From Berberis thunbergii (lineage: Eukaryota; Streptophyta; Magnoliopsida; Ranunculales; Berberidaceae), in the NCBI GenBank assembly GCA_003290165.1, contig QNQO01001176.1:280865-344864 (forward strand): a stretch of 64,000 bases of DNA, in the 5' to 3' direction. Under the pieces are notes generated by a model. It was given only the letters and a program-made list of their open reading frames with translations. It had not been told where the DNA came from and searched no databases. The translations under genes and the position numbers were made by a program. The first letter of the stretch is position 1; each line of letters starts with the position of its first letter. Below, piece after piece: positions 56,708 to 64,000 of the stretch.

Positions 56708-59700
56708 CAATGCCATGAACACCACATAATAACTCCAATTGCAATTGGGTTTTTACGACTATTGGAGATTGAGAGACGCTGCATGAATCTTACGGACTAT
56801 TGAATCTCTTTGAACCCATTTTTAAAAAAACACCAAATTAATCTCTATGATACTCAGTACGCTATAGATATTAAAGCTGCATTGCATGATATCAATAAGC
56901 AAAACAACTAAAATATGAAAATTGTCGTGTCATACCTATTTGTGCACCAAAAGCAGCAGGTGGCAATGGATCAAACTCCATCCCAAGTATCGACCCATCT
57001 TCTCTAACACGCTCCCCTAAAGTAATTTATCTGAAACATGTTATAAGAAATATATTTCACGTAAGTGACTATAATGACAATCAATGTCATGAACAATTAA
57101 AAAATCAAAATTTTGACAGAGTTTCCTCTGTATTTTTCAATATTAAAACTTGTCTGAACCTGTCATAAAAATACAATGGCAATCAATGCCATGAACTAAT
57201 AATCTTGAAAAATAAAAATAGCAACTACAAATAGTATCAACCTAAAATTTGACTCAACTAATAATCTTGAAAGCAGCCATTCTCAACTACAAATTGGTAT
57301 AAACCTAAAATGAAGCACTAAGCAAGCAAGCAAGCTGTCTGCCTGCCTACGACACTCCTATTCTTCAAGTTATGATTTTCAAAAGAAGACATTCTCAACT
57401 ACAAATCTATCTTACAATAATCTTGAAAAAAAAAATAGCAACTACAAATAGTATCAACCTAAAATTTGACTCAACTAATAATCTTGAAAGCAAGCATTCT
57501 CAAGTACAAAAAATAGTATTGACACCTAAAATGGAGCACTAAGCAAGCAAGGATGGTGCCTGCAATCAAGCAAGCAAGCTACCTGCCTGCAAGCAATCAA
57601 GCTGCCTGCTTACCTGGCAAGCAAGCAAGCATGCTGCCTACGACACTCTATTCTTCAAGTTTATGATTTTTCCGAAAGCAAACATTCTCAACTACAAATA
57701 GTATCAACCATTAATACATAAACACAATTTGATTTTTCAAGTTATGATTTTTCAAATAAGGCAAGTTATGATTTTTTCAAAGAAGGCAAATTTTTCAAAG
57801 ACCGATTTTTCAAAAAAGGCAAATTTGACTAAACTATATCTTGAAAAAAAATTAGCAAGACATTTATATTCAGAAAAGCATGCTGCCTGCAAGCAAGCAA
57901 GCATGCCTTAACCAATTTCTCAACCAATGCAAAACCAAGCAAGCTACCTTGGAAAACTGCAAACTAAGATCAACCCCAACACAATCAAAACTCAAAGAAC
58001 TAAATGCATGTCAGATTATAAGCACAATTTCACAACCAAAACCAAAAATCAATCAAATCATCTCATGATCAATACACTTATTGCATTAGCTATGTTACTT
58101 CAAAGGAAAATTTCGAAAGACTTACATGGAGCACTAAGCAAGCATCATATTGCCTGCAAGCAAAAGCAAGCTGCCTGCCTGCAAGCATCCTGCCTACGAC
58201 ACTCCTATTCTTTAAGTTATGATTTTTCGAAAGCAGACATTCTCATTACAAATAGTATAACCATTCATACATGTGATTGTGAAGGCAAATTTGACTCAAC
58301 TAATAATGTTGAAAAAAAAAATAGCAACTAAAATAGTATCAACCTAAAATTTGACTCAACTAATAATCTTGAAAGCAAGCATTCTCAACTACAAATAGTA
58401 TAAACCTAAAATGGAGCACTAAGCAAGCAAGCATACTCCCTGCAATCAAGCAAGCAAGTTGTCTGCCTGTCTGCAAGCAAGCAAGCCTGCATGCCTGCCT
58501 GCAAGCAAGCAAGTCTGCCTACATGCAAGGAAAGAAAATCCAGAGCATACAAAAATCCTAGTTTAATTGACATCATAAATTCAAAGCCAATAAATATTGT
58601 CAGAACCTTATAAAATAAGGCCCTAGATTTAGAAGGTCAAAGAGATTCAGAGCTCTAAAAAGGGGACATGCCTGCAAGCAAGGAAGGAAAAATCCAGAGC
58701 ATACAAAAATCCTAGTTTAATTGACATCATAAATTCCAAGCCAATAAATATTGTCAGAACCTTATAAAATAAGGCCCTAGATTTAGAAGGTCAAAGAGAT
58801 TCAGAGCTCTAAAAAGGGAACCTTTCCTTCTTAACATCTCTTTGTGACTCTTCACTTAGAAAACTTAATATGTGAGAAGCCATATTTTCAACTAATTTTA
58901 AAGCAAACTATGAGTTAGATACATAAAAGGGAGACAATGAGATGCTAATGCTATTATAATTATAGCACAATGTTACAACACACTTAAAGTAAGAATTTTG
59001 TTATAAGCTCTTTGAGTTATTGGATTACAACTGAAGTGTAATGAGATGCTAATGTTATTATAATATAGCACAATGTTACAACACACTTAAAGTGGAAGAC
59101 AATATTTATAGCACAATGTTACAACACACTTAAAATAGCAGAAAAAAATGCATTCTCCCTATTTCCTAGCTTTCATGTAACCATTCAAACTATCTTTGCT
59201 AATTCAGAGTTCAATCTGGAAATATTGTGCTTTGGCAGTTTGACACAGAGAAACTGAACATCATTACACAGATATGGAGGTTTTTGCTTAGGAAATCATG
59301 GGAAATGATATTTCGGTTTATCTATCAATCTTTCTGGTATGCATCATATAACATTTTGGGTGACTCAGCTGACAACTCCTATAAGTCACTGTAGAGGAAC
59401 TCTTACACCTAGAAGATGGTCTTTGATATGATACAACCCAGTGACAACTTCTCCTATATTCTTCTCCTATCTATCTCAAATGGAAAAAAAAAATGTTCAA
59501 ACCCAACATGATGAATGAATAGTTACAACTCAAACTCGAGAACAATCTCAAAAGCAATATAAATAACCAAATCTAACAAACCCTATAACTTAAAAAAACT
59601 CAAATAAAAGGAAAACATAAAGAAGGGATACTCATGGCGATTGGATTGAAGGCTGATAGAAGTGGTTCCTTTCCAAATACGCTCGGGTGTGGATTGCGCT

Positions 59701-59996
59701 CTTCGGCATTATCAGCATTTTCCACCAAGAGTATCCATAGTAGATGACCATCTTTAGCCAAGAGAAAACCTTCAAGAAAAAAAAATTGATTAAATTATGG
59801 AAAAATAAGAGAATAGAACACCCACATATAGCCACCAATCATCCATTGGCACTACACATACATTGTTTTTTCTTTTAGTTAAATTCATGTAATGAACCCA
59901 TCCAACATGGCTACCGTGTCATGCTGTAGCATCTACTAAACTTTCAAAATGGTAGTATAGCTAGCTAAGATGAACCATATAAGAGTTGAGATAACA
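56708..59996 (-). repeat. Helitron 3' half: AT-rich DNA with several tandem repeat families
   Basis: No gene recognised. A ~135-bp stretch at 57056-57190 repeats 47722-47848 on the other side of element B. Units with ACCTAAAATTTGACTCAACT and AATAATCTTGAAAGCAAGCA recur near 57236, 57465 and 58340. AAGC/TGCC-rich simple sequence lies at 57320-58510. A 140-bp direct duplication lies at 58525-58666 and 58680-58820. Three copies of AGCACAATGTTACAACACAC lie at 58960-59130. The small open frames here are products of these repeats. Confidence 0.65.
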
Positions 59997-60290
59997 TTCC
60001 AAAAATAAAACATAAAAAAATAAAAAAAAAGGATACCACAGAACATATATACACTAACAACCTGACCGTCAACATTCTTGTACATTTTTTTTCTTTTAGT
60101 TAAATTTATGTAATGAACCCATCCGACATGGCTACCGTGTCATGCCGTAGCATCTACTAAACTTTCAAAATGGTAGTATAGCTAGCTAGGATGAACCATA
60201 TAAGAGTTAAGATAACATTCCAAAAATAAAACATAAAAATAAAAAAGGATACCACAGAACATATATACACTAACAACATTACTGTCAACA
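59862..60290 (-). repeat. Tandem ~210-bp units inside the Helitron
   Basis: Two copies of a unit containing GGATACCACAGAACATATAT, CATTCCAAAAATAAAACAT and AACCCATCC...CATGGCTACC lie at about 59862-60062 and 60063-60290. The left arm has one full unit and part of the second (47318-47609), cut at the junction with the Helitron 3' end. Confidence 0.75.
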
Positions 60291-60368
60291 TTCCTAGTTA
60301 TGATTACTAAGATTTACTTTAGAGTTTGTATATCTGAATAATATATTGTGTCGAGCAGGAAACAAACC

Positions 60369-60710
60369 TTTCTGATACCCTTGCCACCACCACCCCAAGA
60401 TGCCTTTATCATTGCAGGGTAACCCACCACCTGACAGCTTGCTACTGCCTCCTCAGTTGTGTAAACACAGGCTAGAAGCTTTAATTTTTGTGCTTATCCG
60501 ATACTGGGACAGTTGGTACTCCTACTGATTGAGCAATCAGAGACGAACCAATTTGATCTCCTAGTGCTGCCCCCCAATTTTATCTCCTAGTGCTGCCATA
60601 GATGAAGCTGGGGGGCCAAGAAATACAATGCCCTTTGCATCTAGTGCATCTGGAAGCTCCGGGTTCTCAGATGCATGGTGGTCCAAAACATCTAGTGCAT
60701 CTAGGCCAAA
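60369..60710 (-). pseudogene. Captured acetyl-CoA carboxylase fragment, right copy
   Basis: Reverse-complement copy of 46899-47241 with a few substitutions and one base fewer. It has the same biotin carboxylase motifs, the same 15-bp duplication and the same intron-like AG/GT edges. It lies in the sense orientation of the minus-strand Helitron. Confidence 0.85.
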
Positions 60711-61490
60711 CTGCAATTAGAGCTCAGAGAATAATAGCACACAATCAAATAAAAGAAAATATAAATGAATGGGAACAACGTTAAATCAAATAAACAACAA
60801 CCGAGATCTCAACATCAATGAAAATACAATACTTGTAGGTGGTCCAAAACAGATTAATCAACATTATTCACTTTAAAATTAAACTGAAGGATGAATACCC
60901 AAAGTTGAAAAAAATAAAAACTGATCTGGAGAGATTCCCTAAACCCGAATAATTATGAATTGGTTTGAAGGGTTTAAGGTCTCTCTCACAATTGAAATTG
61001 AAGTGTTCTTCATGTCTTATTAGGAGATTGGATCCACATTAAAACATATTTAAAGATGATACCTTGGGGAAGGAGAAACTGGATCAGGACTATCATTCAC
61101 ATTCCAAGTAATGGGGCTCCATGATCTGAAGGGTTGTTCAAGCCCTCAATGAAGATGGTCATGAAGGAAAATGAAAGCAGGAATTGGTGTAAACAATTTT
61201 AAATACTATTGAACAGGATGAGGTATGCATGACCTGTCATTGCAATTGTAGGGAAAAGATGTGGGATGGATAATATCATATTTCTTTCTTTCTTTCTTTC
61301 TGATCTCTTCAGAAAGTTAATGTTTCCTGGGAAATGTTGGTTGGACAAACCTACCAACCACACTAATCTAATGGGTGGAGAACGATTAGAATATAGCTGG
61401 AAAAAAATGAGATCCACATATCGAAAAAACACAGAAAACCCAAAATGAAATGCAGAAAATAGAAGGTATGATGATTTAAAATTAGTTAAC

Positions 61491-61590
61491 CTGGATCTCT
61501 GTTGAGAATGTCGCAGATCTCAATGTTCATGGCCCAATCTGGACCGATGAGCAATTGACTCGTCGCTCGAGCCACTAAAGAATTCACCAT
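61491..61590 (-). pseudogene. Captured first exon of a TOM1-like (VHS domain) gene, right copy
   Basis: Reverse-complement copy of 46019-46118: the ATG at 61590 opens the same [14 protein letters not shown] frame and ends at the same GT donor. Confidence 0.8.
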
Positions 61591-62376
61591 TGCTCAATGT
61601 TCATGGCCCAATCAGTATAGTTTCATAACACAAACAATTCCTCCAAATGCAAGTGATTATTTCAACCAAATTACTGAACATCACAGACATCAGAGAGAAA
61701 TCATAAACTATACTGGAATGCAAAAATTTGAAGTAAAACATATGCAAATTCTAAAGGAAATTGGTAAGTTATGTATAGGAGAGTTGAGAACCATGAATAT
61801 CTTCTGGCAGATTTTGGTGTATTTGAAATTAATCTAGAAGTCTGAGATACCCATCTCATAAAACTTAACCAAATCAACACCAAACAATAGAAATCAACAA
61901 ACCCATCACAAAAAACCCCAAAATTTCTTCATAATCATCTCCGAGAACACCATAAATCGAGATGCTCACTCAACAAAAACATACCCAAACCTAAAAGCCA
62001 GAATTTCTACAGACCCATATCTTAAAACCACATAAATAAAAAGGGGTAGCTGTAGAGGAGAAGTCACCACCCGAAGTCACCATGGATGGTGGTGACAGTA
62101 AGTGACGAAAGAGAGTTGGGGGGAGATGGATGAGAGTTTAGAGTTGAGGTTGGGGAGATGGATGAGATGAATCAGGGGAGAAGGTCTCAAAGAAGAGGAA
62201 GAGAGGGAGTTGGGGGTGCAGTTGAGGATGAGAGGAGAGGGAGAGTTAGAGGAAGTATCGAGGTTTCCAAATTTTCGCTTAAGTTCTGCCAGTGAGACAA
62301 TTTATGCCACGTAGGACAAACAGTCTGTGATTACTGTTCATGAACAATAAAAAATCACTTTGAATTGTAAGATAGA

Positions 62377-62759
62377 TCTTTATGTAAAAAGTTTTGTTAC
62401 TTAATTGCATGGGACCCTAAGCCTATCTCATTACATTTATTTTCCTAACTTTTGCGGTTTCATTCATATGTGTTATTTTATAAGCACTTCAAAACCTTAT
62501 TGACTGGGGACCTAAAACCTAAAAACACGATTACAAACACCATCTATATAAAAAAAGTATAAATATAAATATTCCAAAACTGGCTCCCTAGAATTGTTGC
62601 ATAACATGTGGTGCCTCAAATCACGCAAATGTTGACACTTGAGTCTTGACTAAGCCACGACAATGAAATTACTATGTAACACCACAATCCTGAAATCCTG
62701 CGAAATTTATGTAAAATCTGAGACATTGCGAGCATTAAAAGATGTGTTTGGAGGTTTGC
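62377..62759. other. Right flank of the Helitron composite
   Basis: Begins with the host-side T after the Helitron 5' end. No coding signal or repeat recognised. Confidence 0.5.
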
Positions 62760-62921
62760 TGGCCTAATAAACCGCCCACCTTGATCCGCCGAGAATGGTA
62801 GCATGTAATGGAAAGGAGTTACAAAATTCAGGATAGCATTTCAGCAACATATCCGGAGGAAGGAAAGTAGGCACAAACTTGAACCTCACCAACAAGATTT
62901 GTGAAACATCATCTTTGTCTC

Positions 62922-63356
62922 TTAGAGACTTGGGAGCATCACTAGAGATAATTGGCATAGCTTCCTCATTGAATTCTCAACTGTCCTGGTGTAACCATTG
63001 TCTTCAGTTTTCAGACTTCTACAATGATCTTCATCTAGTTCTTGTGATTCAGCAGTTTGGTCAACATCACTTTCAGTTTCATTAAACTGTATATCAATGC
63101 TTGGAGGATTACATTCTTCCCTGTGACCCTGGACACCAGTCATTTCTTCCATTTTCCCATCTTCTACCACTGAAGTTTGCTGCTCCACACCACACCTTCC
63201 GCCTCCTTGGATTGCTCCGAAGAAGAGACACTTCGTGAGAATATTTCAAAGTCTTTTCTCAACCCATCTAGTCCCTTGTTCCATGGACTGAAATATCTTT
63301 CTCACCTCTAGCATACATCTCATTTGTTCTTCCAAAAGATCTACCCTTGCAGTCAT
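62922..63356 (-). pseudogene. gag-like N-terminus of the right-edge LTR element, broken
   Basis: ATG at 63356 (minus strand) opens MTARVDLLEEQMRCMLEVRK and IFQSMEQGTRWVEKRL, then a TGA at 63246-63248. This coiled-coil start is usual for plant gypsy-type gag. Further pieces in other frames (MEEMTGVQGHREECNPPSID) follow to 62922. No capsid domain is readable. Confidence 0.55.
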
Positions 63357-63398
63357 CGTACCCTAATTTGTAGTCTTTCCTGTTATCCCAAGAGAACT

Positions 63399-63410
63399 GC
63401 TCTGATACCA
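63399..63410 (-). other. Primer-binding site (tRNA-Met)
   Basis: Minus strand TGGTATCAGAGC, two bases after the LTR end CATATCA. Confidence 0.8.
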
Positions 63411-63412
63411 CT

Positions 63413-64000
63413 TGATATGATCTGAATCCAAGCAATGCAATTAGGAAGCAGAACAACACCAAAAATAGAATCCGGATCAGAACTGTGATGTATTATTGAA
63501 ACAGGTTGTTCGAGAAACCTGGAAATCTCCTATTGAGCAACTGCTCTTGTACAATTGAGTTACAGATTTCATCCCCTAATTGTTCCTATTCTAGTCCTAT
63601 TTATAAGGTGTCTCCTTTACTCCTACTGGTAATCTTCTGAACTTCTAAACATCACTTGCATTCTGTTAAGCCAACTAACAGCACTTTAAGCCAACTAACA
63701 GCCTCCTAATGACAGCTTGCAAGTCCTAACAACATTCCTTTGACAGCTTGCACTAACAGCAACACTTATTGTATTCACATCTGACTTGTTCTTGATAGCA
63801 TTCTTGCTGGCTTTGGCAGACTCCTTGCTGACTTTGCTGTAATAATCTTATCTAGTCCTCCCCTGCTGGCTCCTTGATCTGCTTCTGCTCCACTATATGT
63901 CTACTTGCTGCCAGTTCTTTCGCCTCTGATACGTATGGTAGACTGAAAGCCTATCAACTATCAAGTCCACAAAGTCCCAATGATAATTAGCATTTTAAGG
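63413..64000 (-). repeat. 5' LTR of the right-edge element (partial)
   Basis: Plus-strand start TGATATGATC at 63413. A TATA-like TTATAAATAGGAC on the minus strand lies near 63597-63609, a plausible promoter. The stretch AAGCCAACTAACAGC is repeated at 63668 and 63688. Confidence 0.65.

Larger units (their letters stand above)
47610..62376 (-). mobile_element. Helitron with captured host exons, interrupted by LTR element B
   Basis: On the minus strand the 5' end at 62376 reads A|TCTATCTTACAATTC. The 3' end at 47610 reads GTGCC-AAC-GGCAC hairpin, GGGTATTACA, then CTAG followed by T. TC at the 5' end, a short hairpin plus CTRR at the 3' end, no terminal inverted repeats and insertion between A and T are the Helitron hallmarks. 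Without element B and one duplicated pentamer the length is about 5.9 kb. No Rep-helicase is encoded, so it is non-autonomous. It carries VHS and acetyl-CoA carboxylase exons in its own sense orientation and tandem repeats in its 3' half. Confidence 0.78.
62760..64000 (-). mobile_element. 5' part of an LTR retrotransposon, runs off the right edge
   Basis: Minus-strand order: LTR (64000 to 63413, start outside the window), tRNA-Met primer site (63399-63410), then a short gag-like frame and broken coding sequence to about 62760. The downstream part is missing on the left. Confidence 0.7.

Noticed and set aside
57300..58510. CRISPR-like alternation of AAGCAAGC repeats and spacers
   Set aside because: Plant nuclear context, irregular repeat length and simple-sequence composition; no cas genes.
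45263..62376. Large TIR transposon (Mutator or foldback type) as explanation for the inverted arms
   Set aside because: No 8-10 bp target duplication is seen at the edges. The ends begin TC next to host A/T, and the hairpin plus CTAG inside fits Helitron structure better. Not fully excluded.

Overview
This window looks like repeat-rich nuclear DNA of a flowering plant, probably a eudicot. The support is spliced fragments of plant genes (phospholipase D zeta, UGT85-type glucosyltransferase, CHX cation/H+ antiporter, acetyl-CoA carboxylase, TOM1-like VHS protein), plant LINE ORF1 proteins of the DUF4283 plus zinc-knuckle type, LTR elements with tRNA-Met and tRNA-Asp primer sites, a CACTA terminus and Helitron ends. 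I see no bacterial or organellar signal, no tRNA or rRNA gene and no CRISPR array. No host protein gene in the window is fully intact as read. Family names come from sequence recognition by eye, not database searches.

Layout. 1-9641: LINE-A (56-7577) sits inside ORF1 of a second LINE, LINE-B, with a 14-bp target duplication; LINE-B itself lost most of ORF2. 10178-15750: a third decayed LINE, LINE-D. 15750-22101: a minus-strand copia element, interrupted by a complete gag-only Athila-like LTR element, A (16429-20845). 22182-29704: the 3' end of a phospholipase D zeta pseudogene, whose last exon is split by a 6.8-kb minus-strand LTR-like element, G, carrying UGT85 and coiled-coil host-gene fragments. 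29830-33047: a LINE scrap and a CHX antiporter pseudogene with a small retroposon in its intron. 33305-36510: a CACTA end abutting a Ty3/gypsy pol remnant. 37191-39219: a multi-membrane-span plant protein gene on the minus strand, broken only by two frameshifts at short homopolymers. 40330-43908: LINE-C, a 5'-truncated relative of LINE-B.

45263-62376: the most unusual part. A minus-strand Helitron (5' TC end at 62376, 3' hairpin plus CTAG end at 47610) abuts an inverted copy of its own first ~2.35 kb (45263-47609). The composite therefore has two 5' ends, one at each outer edge, and sits between a host A and a host T. Both arms carry the same captured VHS-protein exon and acetyl-CoA carboxylase exons. 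The Helitron is interrupted by a young 8.85-kb element, B (47849-56702, perfect 5-bp duplication), which is a sister of element A. 62760-64000: the 5' part of another minus-strand LTR element running off the window.

How the parts relate. The window is mostly a record of nested insertions. Elements A and B share primer site, polypurine tract, 3' leader and LTR termini. A keeps an open gag frame while B lacks the gag domain. Several elements (G and the Helitron) have picked up pieces of unrelated host genes.
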